NCBI RefSeq assembly: GCF_030068505.1
Contig: NZ_JAQOSO010000039.1
Span: 1-40,075, forward strand
DNA from: Roseofilum capinflatum BLCC-M114
GTDB taxonomy: Bacteria > Cyanobacteriota > Cyanobacteriia > Cyanobacteriales > Desertifilaceae
Direction: 5' to 3'
Length of the DNA stretch: 40,075 nt
The notes under the pieces were generated by a model, which was not told the origin of the DNA, did no database searches, and saw only the letters and a list, made by a program, of their open reading frames with translations. The translations under genes were made by a program, and so were the position numbers. This document shows positions 23,004 through 30,609 of this stretch, piece by piece (positions within the stretch are counted from its first letter, which is position 1; every line of letters starts with the position of its first letter).

Positions 23004-23076
23004 TGTTAATAAGGTTAACTATATTTGTATTACCTTTAAAATATATCTTGTAAAAAATCAGTTAAATCCCGTTGAG

Positions 23077-23370
23077 TCATATCTCAATCGCCTCCGCCCA
23101 AACCCTTTCCTGAATCCTCGGTTTCAACCCTCCATCGGTTACCACATCAACTGGCATCTCCAGTACTTCACTCAAATAATCTCGCAATTCTACCAACATC
23201 CAAAGGGTGGGCGCTCTCTCATAGCCAATTAAAATATCAACATCACTGTCCTCCGTTTGCTCGCCACGTGCATAAGAACCAAAAACTCGCATTTCTGTCA
23301 CTCGAAACTGTTGGCGTACCAATTCCTGATGTTCCTGCAAAATACATTTAATCTCCTCTAGAGTTTTCAT
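23077..23370 (-). CDS. MntA-like nucleotidyltransferase, no toxin partner adjacent
   Basis: A 97-residue minimal nucleotidyltransferase with the motif GSYARGEQTEDSDVDILI, containing both catalytic aspartates. The tail DVVTDGGLKPRIQERVWAEA is typical of MntA-like proteins linked to HepT toxins. Here neither neighbour is a HEPN gene: the Uma2 gene lies upstream and the iron permease downstream. It may be a solo antitoxin or the survivor of a pair. It differs strongly from the MntA at 19607, so the two are not recent duplicates. Confidence 0.8.
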   Translation of the reverse strand: MKTLEEIKCILQEHQELVRQQFRVTEMRVFGSYARGEQTEDSDVDILIGYERAPTLWMLVELRDYLSEVLEMPVDVVTDGGLKPRIQERVWAEAIEI

Positions 23371-23426
23371 GGCTTGAAATAATCCCTTCTAGAATCATGA
23401 TCCAAACTGATTATTCGGATTTGATA

Positions 23427-24212
23427 TCATCCAACATCATCGGGGTTAATGCCATTTTCCAGAAGCAACCGCCGAAAGCGTTCTGCTCGCTGTTGTTGCT
23501 CGTCAGCCCGTTGTTGCTCCTGTTCAGCCCGTTGTCGCTCCTGTTCAGCTCGTTGTCGTTCCCGTTCTTCAGGCGTAGGAATCCAGTTGCCCGAAGCATC
23601 ATAAAATCGTAACCAGAGGCGATCGCTATTATCGTACACACCTTGCCATAATCCTAAACCGATTCCCAGATGGGGTAACCATAAGCGATTATCCGGTACT
23701 TGTAACTCTTGATAGCGCTTCCCTTGGTGATGAAAGGCTCGGAAAGCACTATTTTTGCGATCGTAAACCACATAATAGGGCACTTGCAGAATTTCTTCAT
23801 ACACTTGCCATTTAGTTGGAGGTTCATCTGGTTCAGGCTCAGTTTCTCCCAAGTCCTCTTTTTGGGTACTCGCAGAGAGCAGTTCTACGACAATAAAAGG
23901 ATTAACGCCCTCTTGCCAGATCACATAACTGAGCCGTAAATCCTGTTCTTCATACAATTTGGGGACTCCCACGACTCCAAACCAGTCGGGACGCTTGTAT
24001 AGCCGCGTATTATTCGGGTCATAATAAATATTGAGATCCATTGCCGCCAGTACCCGTTCAGAGGGATAAGTGAACGGTTGAAAGGTTAAGCGCAACAAGG
24101 TCGCTTGTAGGGGATGGAATAGATCGGGCAAACCAGATTCTCCTACTTCTTCACTGGGTAAATCGTACATTGTTGGCAGGCTAGTTTGCTGCTTTTGAGA
24201 AAGGTTAACCAT
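23427..24212 (-). CDS. Uma2/DUF820-family protein with coiled-coil tail
   Basis: A 261-residue Uma2-type (DUF820) protein of the PD-(D/E)XK nuclease-like fold. The core is recognised by KRPDWFGVVGVP, NPFIVVELLSAST, the KWQVYEEILQVPYYVVYDR segment and the closing strand region. The C-terminus is a low-complexity coiled coil of heptads built on RQRAEQE / QQRADEQ, ending FRRLLLENGINPDD. This subfamily differs from the three tandem Uma2 genes at 29.3-31.2 kb. Uma2 genes are highly expanded in cyanobacteria and their role is not settled. The 5' side is repeat-rich intergenic DNA. Confidence 0.85.
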   Translation of the reverse strand: MVNLSQKQQTSLPTMYDLPSEEVGESGLPDLFHPLQATLLRLTFQPFTYPSERVLAAMDLNIYYDPNNTRLYKRPDWFGVVGVPKLYEEQDLRLSYVIWQEGVNPFIVVELLSASTQKEDLGETEPEPDEPPTKWQVYEEILQVPYYVVYDRKNSAFRAFHHQGKRYQELQVPDNRLWLPHLGIGLGLWQGVYDNSDRLWLRFYDASGNWIPTPEERERQRAEQERQRAEQEQQRADEQQQRAERFRRLLLENGINPDDVG

Positions 24213-24269
24213 GTTCGTAATTACCTTATGATTGAATTACTTAGCGCTATAGAACTTTTAAATGAGTCA

Positions 24270-24510
24270 TTCTGCCCTCATCCCCCTACCCCCTTCTCCT
24301 GTGGGAGAAAGGGGAAAGTATCATCTAGGTAGGGTGGGCAGGAGAAGGAGCGATATGATTAAAATTCTAGCAAGGATATCCTGCCCACCTTACGATGATT
24401 TGTCATCATATAGCAAACGTAAATGAGTTATAAATGGCTGCCCCTCATCCCCCAGCCCCCTTCGGCTACGCTCAGGGCAAGCCTTCTCCCGTGGGAGAGG
24501 GATTGAGGGA
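24270..24510. repeat. Intergenic repeat cluster, including copy 2 of the short palindrome
   Basis: The 305-nt gap between the Uma2 and nadB genes holds no gene. It contains a CTCATCCCCCTACCCCCTTC-type hairpin (24277-24315, CTTCTCCTGTGGGAGAA), the 66-nt palindromic repeat at 24329-24394 (inverted copy of 4005-4070), and a second CTCATCCCCCAGCCCCCTTC-type repeat with CTTCTCCCGTGGGAGA (24443-24510). These are common cyanobacterial non-coding repeats. The last may end the nadB transcript. Confidence 0.65.
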
Positions 24511-24517
24511 GAGGGCA

Positions 24518-26161
24518 TTACCCTGAATAAACTTGGTTACCTTGAATTAAGGTATGCACTTGCCAATCGGCTGAGGGTTGGGGATAATCGTTGCGATAAT
24601 GACCGCCTCGGCTTTCGGTGCGAAAGGTTGCACTTTTGAGAATCCAATAGCCAATATCGAGTAAATTTAGGGTTTCTGCTGCTAATTTTAATTGGGTTGC
24701 TGACTGTTCAGAGCTGAATTTTAGGTTGTCATCGGGGGATAAATTCTGCCAATATTGACCGATCGCACTCTCGAAAACTTCCGCACGCCAAGCGCTCACT
24801 GTGGCGATCGCTTCTTCTAATATAGACTGCTGGCGAGAAATGCCCGCACTGTGCCACATCAGAGCCGGTAATTGTTGGCGAATGGAGGCAATAAACAGTT
24901 GCTCGGCATCCCAGTCTACGGTTTCCGTTCTCGAAGTCGGCAGGGGAGCAACAGCCACCGGTTCTATCTCTAATTTCTGTAACTGAGCAGCAAATACAAT
25001 ACATTCCAATAGGGAATTACTCGCTAAACGATTGGCTCCATGGACTCCCGTACTGGCTGTTTCCCCGATCGCATATAATCCCGGTATCGAGGTCGCTGCC
25101 ATCAAATCTACCGCCACTCCTCCCATCCAATAATGGGCTGCTGGCGCAACCGGGATCGGTTCTTGAAAGACATCAATGCCCCATTGCTGACACTTTTGGA
25201 TAATATTGGGAAAACGATAGCGTACTTTTTCTGGGGCGATCGCCCGCAAATCCAGATAAACTGTCGCTCTGACGGGATCGGGGGCCGTTTTCTCCAAATG
25301 ATTAAAAATCGCCCGACTGACCACATCACGGGGCGCTAACTCCCCTCTGGGGTCATAATCAAAGGCAAACCTGCGCCCCTGTTGATCAATTAAATGGGCC
25401 CCTTCTCCGCGCACCGCTTCACTGATCAGAAAATGGGGCGCTCCCGGTTTGCTCAATGCTGTAGGATGGAACTGGACAAACTCTAAATCCCTGATCGCCG
25501 CACCTGCACGCCATGCTAGAGCCACCCCATCCCCCGTACTCACGGGTGGGTTAGTCGTTTGGGCAAAGATTTGGCCGCCGCCTCCAGTCGCTAAAATCAC
25601 TGCATTGGCTCTGAGCCAGATAATCTGATTGTTCCACAGTAAACTAATCCCTTGAATGGCAGCGCCCGGTGCATCTTGCCATAAACTGAGGGCAAAGGCT
25701 TGGGAGAGAACTTGAATATTCGATCGCTCGGAGACTCTCGCCGTGAGAATATCAATAATGGCGCGGCCGGTGGTGTCTTGGGAATGAAGAACCCTAGAGC
25801 GAGAGTGGGCCGCTTCTAGGGTAGTGGCGAGTTTATTGTTTTTGCGGTCAAAAGCAACACCGAGTTTCAGTAAAGAATCAATGGCTTCTGGAGCATGATT
25901 CACTAAAAACTCTACCGCCTGGCGATCGCACAAACCCGCTCCTGCCTGTAGTGTATCTTCCCGATGCAATTCTGGTGAGTCATCCTCGGCGATCGCCGCC
26001 GCTATCCCCCCTTGCGCCCATTTACTCGAACCCGTGCGAAGTTTATCTTTCGTTACCAGTAATATCCGATAGTGTGCGGGTAAACAGAGAGTGGCATAGA
26101 GTCCCGCAGCTCCGGAACCCACCACAATAATATCAAAGGCTCTAGAGAGGATAGGGGGCAT
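24518..26161 (-). CDS. nadB: L-aspartate oxidase
   Basis: A 547-residue FAD enzyme that oxidises L-aspartate to iminoaspartate, the first step of NAD synthesis. Signatures in order: the FAD motif VVGSGAAGLYATLCL; TGSSKWAQGGIAAA; AHSRSRVLHSQDTTGRAI; ATGGGGQIFAQTTNPPVSTG; DLEFVQFHPTAL; the catalytic-domain APRDVVSRAI; AHYWMGGVAVDL; and ETASTGVHGANRLASNSLLE. These distinguish it from succinate dehydrogenase by the missing covalent-FAD histidine context and by the C-terminal domain ending WQVHTLIQGNQ. I start at ATG 26161 (MPPILSRAFD); an in-frame TTG at 26179 would add six residues. The gene stands alone; nadA and nadC are not nearby. Confidence 0.96.
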   Translation of the reverse strand: MPPILSRAFDIIVVGSGAAGLYATLCLPAHYRILLVTKDKLRTGSSKWAQGGIAAAIAEDDSPELHREDTLQAGAGLCDRQAVEFLVNHAPEAIDSLLKLGVAFDRKNNKLATTLEAAHSRSRVLHSQDTTGRAIIDILTARVSERSNIQVLSQAFALSLWQDAPGAAIQGISLLWNNQIIWLRANAVILATGGGGQIFAQTTNPPVSTGDGVALAWRAGAAIRDLEFVQFHPTALSKPGAPHFLISEAVRGEGAHLIDQQGRRFAFDYDPRGELAPRDVVSRAIFNHLEKTAPDPVRATVYLDLRAIAPEKVRYRFPNIIQKCQQWGIDVFQEPIPVAPAAHYWMGGVAVDLMAATSIPGLYAIGETASTGVHGANRLASNSLLECIVFAAQLQKLEIEPVAVAPLPTSRTETVDWDAEQLFIASIRQQLPALMWHSAGISRQQSILEEAIATVSAWRAEVFESAIGQYWQNLSPDDNLKFSSEQSATQLKLAAETLNLLDIGYWILKSATFRTESRGGHYRNDYPQPSADWQVHTLIQGNQVYSG

Positions 26162-26324
26162 TGAATAGGGGCTGTTCAATCGTTTCTCCCAGATGTAAAC
26201 AGGTTTGACAGTTTTCCTATTCTATCCCCTTGGTTCCTTGAGCGCTTAATAAGGATGTTCTACATCTGCTGAGATCGCCAATACCGCTAGACTCATGTCT
26301 TGGAATTGTCCATCGCCTGCATAA

Positions 26325-26393
26325 ATGTAACGTTTCATTACAATATCCGTGATTTTGCATAAAATCGCCCCGAAAAAACTGACTAACTTATAG
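26325..26393 (+). promoter_or_regulatory. Shared 69-nt PEP-CTERM upstream element, copy 2
   Basis: Ends 44 nt before the start at 26438, nearly the same distance as copy 1 (21217-21285). About 90% identical without gaps, with the central palindrome GATTTTGCATAAAATC and the final ACTGACTAACTTATAG unchanged, while the remainder of the 26180-26437 spacer has no similarity to the other locus that I can see. Confidence 0.75.
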
Positions 26394-26437
26394 GAGCGCT
26401 ATTCGTTCCTGGTTCGTTAATGATCGGGATAAATTTT

Positions 26438-27196
26438 ATGAAAGTCTTGATTTCAGGTGTTTTAGCGGGATTTGCCGCCATTGCCACAGCACAAGCTGCT
26501 TATGCAGATCCGTTTGAAATTAACTTATTCAGTGGAACCAGTTATAGCTCAGATACCGCATCCATGGATGAACTACTGGGAATCACGGGGTATACCATTG
26601 AAAGCTTTGAAGATACTGCCTTGGTTCCAGGGTTATCGATTTCGTACACCAATCCTACCACGGAACCCATCAGTGTGTTACCTGCCCTTTACAATGAAGC
26701 CCAGACGGGAATGTATACCAATAACCTTTGGGATGGTCATCATGCACTTGTGAATACGCCTCAAAACCAAGAGTGGGAGGGAGTCGGACTACACTTTCTT
26801 GCTGATCGGACTACATTCCATATTGAGGGTGGTGCAACATCTTTTGGTATCGGTTTGGGCAATTTTCAAACCAACATTACCTATCATGAGTTACTGGTGA
26901 ATGGAGTGTCGCAAGTTGCCGCGATTGATACTTTACCAAGTTGGCGGACTGGTATTCACCTTCGCAATGGTTACATCCGCATTGATGCTCAACCGGGTGA
27001 ACTCATTAACTCAGTCTCCTTTAATATTGGTAGCCGTCGTGATGGCTTGATTTTCGATCGCCTAGCCTTTGTTCCTGCGTCTGAAGAAACACATGAACCA
27101 ACCTCAGTACCAGAACCCATGACAGGGTTAGCAGCAATGGGCATCACCAGTCTAGCGCTCCTCGGAAAACGCAAGCGTCACAACCGCAATCTCTAG
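26438..27196 (+). CDS. PEP-CTERM sorting-domain protein
   Basis: A 252-residue secreted protein. The signal peptide is MKVLISGVLAGFAAIATAQA, cleaved near AYA-DP. The mature region is beta-rich with no domain I can name; ESFEDTALVPGLS and FHIEGGATSFGIGLGNFQ recall carbohydrate-binding-like PEP-CTERM proteins. The C-terminus is VPEPMTG, a hydrophobic helix and the basic tail KRKRHNR, a PEP-CTERM signal for exosortase. I start at ATG 26438 because CGGGA lies nine bases upstream and the mini gene at 28860 begins at the same point in an equivalent signal peptide; an ATG at 26420 is in frame. The 69-nt shared element is immediately upstream. Confidence 0.87.
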   Translation: MKVLISGVLAGFAAIATAQAAYADPFEINLFSGTSYSSDTASMDELLGITGYTIESFEDTALVPGLSISYTNPTTEPISVLPALYNEAQTGMYTNNLWDGHHALVNTPQNQEWEGVGLHFLADRTTFHIEGGATSFGIGLGNFQTNITYHELLVNGVSQVAAIDTLPSWRTGIHLRNGYIRIDAQPGELINSVSFNIGSRRDGLIFDRLAFVPASEETHEPTSVPEPMTGLAAMGITSLALLGKRKRHNRNL

Positions 27197-27237
27197 GCAA
27201 TTGTAGGGGCGGGTTCACCAAAATTTAGGAAAAAACG

Positions 27238-27496
27238 ATCGATTTCTTAAACCCGCCCCCACCCTTGGGTCAATCAAGACCATGCACAACATTAGTAAAT
27301 TATATATCAAGTCCGGATAATCAATTACACTATGTCATTGCGAATGGAGCGGAGCGGAATGAAGCAATCTCGATCATCTCCGAATCTTGGCTTTTCCGCT
27401 TCGCGGACATGAAAGCGAAGCTTGCGTGAAACGCGAAACGCGAAGCGCGAATGCTTCCCTTCGATCGCAATGACAATTGTTTAAACGGATTTGATA
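27238..27496. repeat. 259-nt duplicated segment, copy 1
   Basis: Non-coding DNA downstream of the PEP-CTERM gene that recurs at 28574-28832 without gaps and with about seven differences. Its second half is a palindromic element framed by GTCATTGCGAATGG and TCGCAATGAC, with heptads (GAAACGC, GAAGCGC) near the right end. The first half includes an AT-rich stretch. The 27197-27553 spacer otherwise contains only a hairpin at its right. Confidence 0.85.
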
Positions 27497-27501
27497 GAAC
27501 T

Positions 27502-27526
27502 TAGGGTGCGTTAATAACGCACCCTA
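27502..27526 (-). terminator. Perfect hairpin after the PPC-like PEP-CTERM gene
   Basis: TAGGGTGCGTT-AAT-AACGCACCCTA is an 11-bp perfect stem with a 3-nt loop, 28 nt beyond the stop of the minus-strand gene. A T-tract is absent, so termination is inferred. Part of the same sequence, TAGGGTGCGTTA, occurs at the left end of the window (50-61), so it is a dispersed repeat. Confidence 0.55.
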
Positions 27527-27553
27527 CATGGTTCTGATATGCTGAAAGAGCAA

Positions 27554-28174
27554 CTAATTCTGCTTACGCTTGAGAACTGTTGTACCTAACAGTCCCAGTG
27601 CTAAGAGTCCTAATGTAGCGGCTGGTTCAGGTACTGGTGTTGAATTGGCAATAAAAGTTCCAGTCCCTTCAGCTCCACTATATCCATCAACTTGCAAATA
27701 ATAGGTACTACCTTGAGTGACGCTAACAGGTGTAATGTATGGTGCAAACACAGGCCCACTATCATCATTTGCAGCCACTTCAGTAAATGTACCAAAATCT
27801 GTCGGATCGAGAACTTCCCAAAGAGCCGCCTGGCTATCCATCCCTGTAAAGTAAAAGTCAACAAACAAATCTTCAGAGGCAACAAAGCTGTACCAAATAG
27901 AGCTTTGTACATTTGTCTCAAAACTGCACCAACCGTCTTGAGAGTTACAAGTGCTTGCTCCAGTTCCAGACCCTGGGGAAACTTCGCCCGCTTCTGCGGT
28001 TGCACCCGTATTATCAAAATTGATCAGGGTATCTAAGTCTAGAACCAGTGCATCGATTACATTGTCATTCACTGGAGAAGCTTGAGCTGATTGAGCTTGA
28101 CTGATTGATAAACCTAAGCCAATAGTCAATCCAGCAGTGACAATTGAGAGTGATTTGAAGGAAGAGTTATTCAT
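27554..28174 (-). CDS. PEP-CTERM protein with pre-peptidase-like (PPC) domain
   Basis: A 206-residue secreted protein. The signal peptide runs to about residue 32 (AGLTIGLGLSISQAQSAQA). The mature part has the pattern of a bacterial pre-peptidase C-terminal beta-sandwich: SSIWYSFVASEDLFVDFYF, AALWEVLD, and GSTYYLQVDGYSGAEGTGTF. The C-terminus is VPEPAATLGLLALGLLGTTV with the tail LKRKQN, a PEP-CTERM signal. Unlike the genes at 20535 and 26438, it has no copy of the 69-nt upstream element; its upstream 28175-28260 looks unrelated. Surface or matrix location is a family expectation. Confidence 0.87.
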   Translation of the reverse strand: MNNSSFKSLSIVTAGLTIGLGLSISQAQSAQASPVNDNVIDALVLDLDTLINFDNTGATAEAGEVSPGSGTGASTCNSQDGWCSFETNVQSSIWYSFVASEDLFVDFYFTGMDSQAALWEVLDPTDFGTFTEVAANDDSGPVFAPYITPVSVTQGSTYYLQVDGYSGAEGTGTFIANSTPVPEPAATLGLLALGLLGTTVLKRKQN

Positions 28175-28545
28175 AAACCTATGATGCCTGCCCTATTTAC
28201 TATCCAGTACAGTTGTTACTTTCCCACACCTCTGAGATTGTACTCAAGCCTTTCATACCCAACTTTACAGACTCTTTAAAATTACTATCAGAATTATGAA
28301 GCTTAGATAAAGATGATCCGAGAAATTATGTAATCTAGTTTCTACTAAACCCAAATCTGTCCGGGTTTCTGGCTCCTATTCGTAGTTTAAAGGAGCAATC
28401 TTTTGGGTGATCTCATCCACCCGTTCAGTGCAGATTAGGGAATAGGCAATAGCCAGTGTTTCCACTCTTGCCTTTTGCCTCCCCCCCTCCCATTACTAAA
28501 GCGCAAAGTGCTGTAACTTACCGGTTGAGGACACCTGGCCAATTG
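28175..28545. other. Intergenic stretch without a recognised gene
   Basis: I see no convincing gene, RNA or strong hairpin here. A CTAAAGCGCAAAGTGCTGTAAC piece near 28496 resembles the GCGCAAAGCGCTGT sequence at the HepT end (about 19350), another dispersed fragment. The region probably contains the promoter of the minus-strand PEP-CTERM gene near 28180-28260. Confidence 0.5.
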
Positions 28546-28573
28546 CGATCGCCTAGCCTTTGTTCCTGCATCT
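28546..28573 (+). pseudogene. 28-nt fragment of a PEP-CTERM gene
   Basis: Matches 27055-27082 inside the gene at 26438 (coding for DRLAFVPAS) with one mismatch. It joins directly to the duplicated non-coding segment beginning 28574, whose counterpart begins at 27238. Relative to the first locus, 155 nt containing the PEP-CTERM end of the gene is missing. It is the scar of a duplicated gene copy. Confidence 0.75.
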
Positions 28574-28832
28574 ATCGATTTCTTAAACCCGCCCCCACCC
28601 TTGGGTCAATCAAGACCATGCACAACATTAGTAAATTATATATCAAGTCCGGATAATCAATTACACTATGTCATTGCGAATGGAGCGGAGCGGAATGAAG
28701 CAATCTCGATCATCCCCGAATCTTGGCGTTTCCGCTTCGCGGACATGAAAGCGAAGCTTGCGTGAAACGCGAAACGCGAAACGCGAATGCTTCCCTGCGA
28801 TCGCAATGACAACTGTTTAACCGGACTTGATA
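28574..28832. repeat. 259-nt duplicated segment, copy 2
   Basis: About 97% identical to 27238-27496 with no indels, same orientation, 1336 nt apart. It stops 27 nt before the start of the mini PEP-CTERM gene, so any promoter of that gene lies in or just after this repeat. Confidence 0.85.
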
Positions 28833-28859
28833 TTACAATCAATTCTCAGGAGACCTTTC

Positions 28860-29087
28860 ATGAAAGCCTTGATTTCAGCTATTTTAGCCGGATTTGCAGC
28901 CCTCGCTACAGCGCAAACCGCTTATGCAGGGACATTAATGTACGCCTCAACATATCGGCACAACAGCACCGTATCTCCAACCAATGGTAAGCCGATTGTA
29001 GACGTACCAGAACCTTCTTCTGTTTTAGGATTATTAGCCTTCGGTGCATTGGGTGTCGGTTCCCTGCGTCAACGGAAACAGGGCTAA
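28860..29087 (+). CDS. Mini PEP-CTERM protein (apparent recombinant)
   Basis: A 75-residue open frame with a signal peptide (MKALISAILAGFAALATAQT) very like that of the 26438 gene. Only about 28 residues (GTLMYASTYRHNSTVSPTNG and a short linker) follow before a full PEP-CTERM signal, VPEPSSVLGLLAFGALGVGS and RQRKQG. Its 3' end and about 20 nt of flank are nearly identical to the gene at 20535. It therefore looks like a fusion of the 5' end of one PEP-CTERM gene and the 3' end of another, with most of the mature domain lost. CAGGAGACC gives a good ribosome site, so it could be expressed; it may equally be a remnant. Confidence 0.65.
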   Translation: MKALISAILAGFAALATAQTAYAGTLMYASTYRHNSTVSPTNGKPIVDVPEPSSVLGLLAFGALGVGSLRQRKQG

Positions 29088-29161
29088 ATCTAACTTGAGG
29101 GCGATTGATCACCAAATCTACAATATCAAATCCGGTTAATGGGTGATCCTAAAACCCTTTG

Positions 29162-29194
29162 ATATTTCGGAGTGGGAGCATCTCGCTCCCTAGC
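29162..29194. repeat. 33-nt palindromic repeat, second copy
   Basis: Inverted copy of 7081-7113 with two mismatches, with GGGAGC/GCTCCC arms. It follows the mini PEP-CTERM gene and could end its transcript. The remaining 29088-29275 spacer shows nothing further. Confidence 0.7.
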
Positions 29195-29275
29195 TCCTTT
29201 TTCTGACTTTATATCAAATCCTTAATTAAAAATTCACTCACAATTAGCTCTAAAGCCAATGGTTCAAGCACATCG

Positions 29276-29905
29276 TCATAGGGAAATGCTATCACCCCAA
29301 ACTCGGTGTAAATCTAACACAAAACCAGGTAAGACTTCTTCACCCGATAACTCGGTAGGATTCGATAAGATTTCTACATCTAAACCCACTCGATAAACTT
29401 CCACCGCTCTATTTTGAGGATCGATTAACCAACCCAATTTCGCCCCATTTTCCATATACTCTTGCATTTTCTCTTGCAAGGATTTCAGGGTATCCGACTC
29501 TGAGCGCAATTCCACCACAAAATCGGGGCAAATATTAGGAAATGTTCCCTTTTGTTCATCCGTCAGTGCATCCCAACGTTCTTGACTAATCCAACAGGCA
29601 TCAGGAGAGAGATTCGCGCCATTGGGTAAAATGAATCCGGTTGAAGAATCAAAAGCTTGTCCCGGTTCGCCGGTATTTCGCCACCACAAATATAATTCGC
29701 CTGAAATACTCCAATTTCGTTGTCCAGTTTCCCAACCAGTAGGTGGATTCACGATTAATTCTCCTTGTGCAGTTCTTTCTAGTCGTAAGTCTCGATTACT
29801 GGCAGCTAGAGCTTCAAATTGTGCTTGTGTGACATAGAGCTTTAGGGTTGTGGGTAATGTTAGTAAGAGCGTTTCGGTTTCGGGTTTGGTGGGTGTCTGT
29901 ACCAT
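29276..29905 (-). CDS. Uma2-family protein, tandem copy 3
   Basis: A 209-residue Uma2/DUF820 protein. Core residues of the PD-(D/E)XK-like fold are in SPDACWISQERW, CPDFVVELRSESD and QEYMENGAKLGWLIDPQNR. The start MVQTPTKPETE follows AAGAGGTCAAA, a good ribosome site. The C-terminus has four extra residues (DSISL) compared with its two neighbours, where the reading frame runs on past the common end VWG. Differences from its paralogues concentrate around residues 65-80, where it has ELYLWWRNTGEPGQ. Last gene of the tandem set in transcription order. Confidence 0.88.
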   Translation of the reverse strand: MVQTPTKPETETLLLTLPTTLKLYVTQAQFEALAASNRDLRLERTAQGELIVNPPTGWETGQRNWSISGELYLWWRNTGEPGQAFDSSTGFILPNGANLSPDACWISQERWDALTDEQKGTFPNICPDFVVELRSESDTLKSLQEKMQEYMENGAKLGWLIDPQNRAVEVYRVGLDVEILSNPTELSGEEVLPGFVLDLHRVWGDSISL

Positions 29906-29951
29906 TTTGACCTCTTGTATCCTATGGATTTATTTTATCTGATTCTAAACT

Positions 29952-30563
29952 CTAACCCCAAACTCGGCGTAAATCTAACACAAAACCAGGTAAGACTTCT
30001 TCACCCGATAACTCGGTAGGATTCGATAAGATTTCTACTTCTAAACCCACTCGATAAACTTCCACCGTTCGCTGTTGAAGATCGATTAACCAACCCAATC
30101 TCGCCCCATTTTCCATATACTCTTGCATCTTCTCTTGCAGGGATTTCAGGGTATCGGACTTTGAACGCAATTCAACGACAAAATCGGGACAAATATTGGG
30201 GAATGTTCCCTTTTGTTCATCCGTCAAAGTATCCCAACGCTCTTGACTAATCCAACAGGCATCAGGAGAACGAGTTGCACCATTGGGTAAAATGAATCCT
30301 GTTGAAGAGTCAAATGCTTCCCCCTGTTTATTTTCTTCATACCAACGATCAAGTTGTGCGATGATACTGCGGTTACGTTTTCCAGTTTCCCAACCGGTAG
30401 GTGGATTCACAATTAATTCTCCTTTTGCAGTTCTTTCTAGTCGTAAATCTCGATTGCTGGCAGCTAGAGCTTCAAATTGTGCTTGTGTGACATAGAGCTT
30501 TATGGTTGTGGGTAATGTTAGTAAGAGCGTTTCGGTTTCGGGTTTGGTGGGTGTCTGTACCAT
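29952..30563 (-). CDS. Uma2-family protein, tandem copy 2
   Basis: A 203-residue Uma2/DUF820 protein with the same core (SPDACWISQERW, CPDFVVELRSKSD, QEYMENGARLGWLID). It is separated from copies 1 and 3 by nearly identical 46-nt spacers carrying the same ribosome site, so the repeat unit includes gene plus spacer. Its variable segment near residues 65-80 reads AQLDRWYEENKQGE. The strong conservation of both ends suggests recent tandem duplication or gene conversion. Confidence 0.88.
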   Translation of the reverse strand: MVQTPTKPETETLLLTLPTTIKLYVTQAQFEALAASNRDLRLERTAKGELIVNPPTGWETGKRNRSIIAQLDRWYEENKQGEAFDSSTGFILPNGATRSPDACWISQERWDTLTDEQKGTFPNICPDFVVELRSKSDTLKSLQEKMQEYMENGARLGWLIDLQQRTVEVYRVGLEVEILSNPTELSGEEVLPGFVLDLRRVWG

Positions 30564-30609
30564 TTTGACCTCTTGTATCCTATGGATTTATTTTATCTGA
30601 TTCTAAACT

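Noticed and set aside
22936-23060. Fur box before the iron permease
   Set aside because: The region is AT-rich and vaguely palindromic, but no clear 19-bp Fur-type inverted repeat could be drawn.
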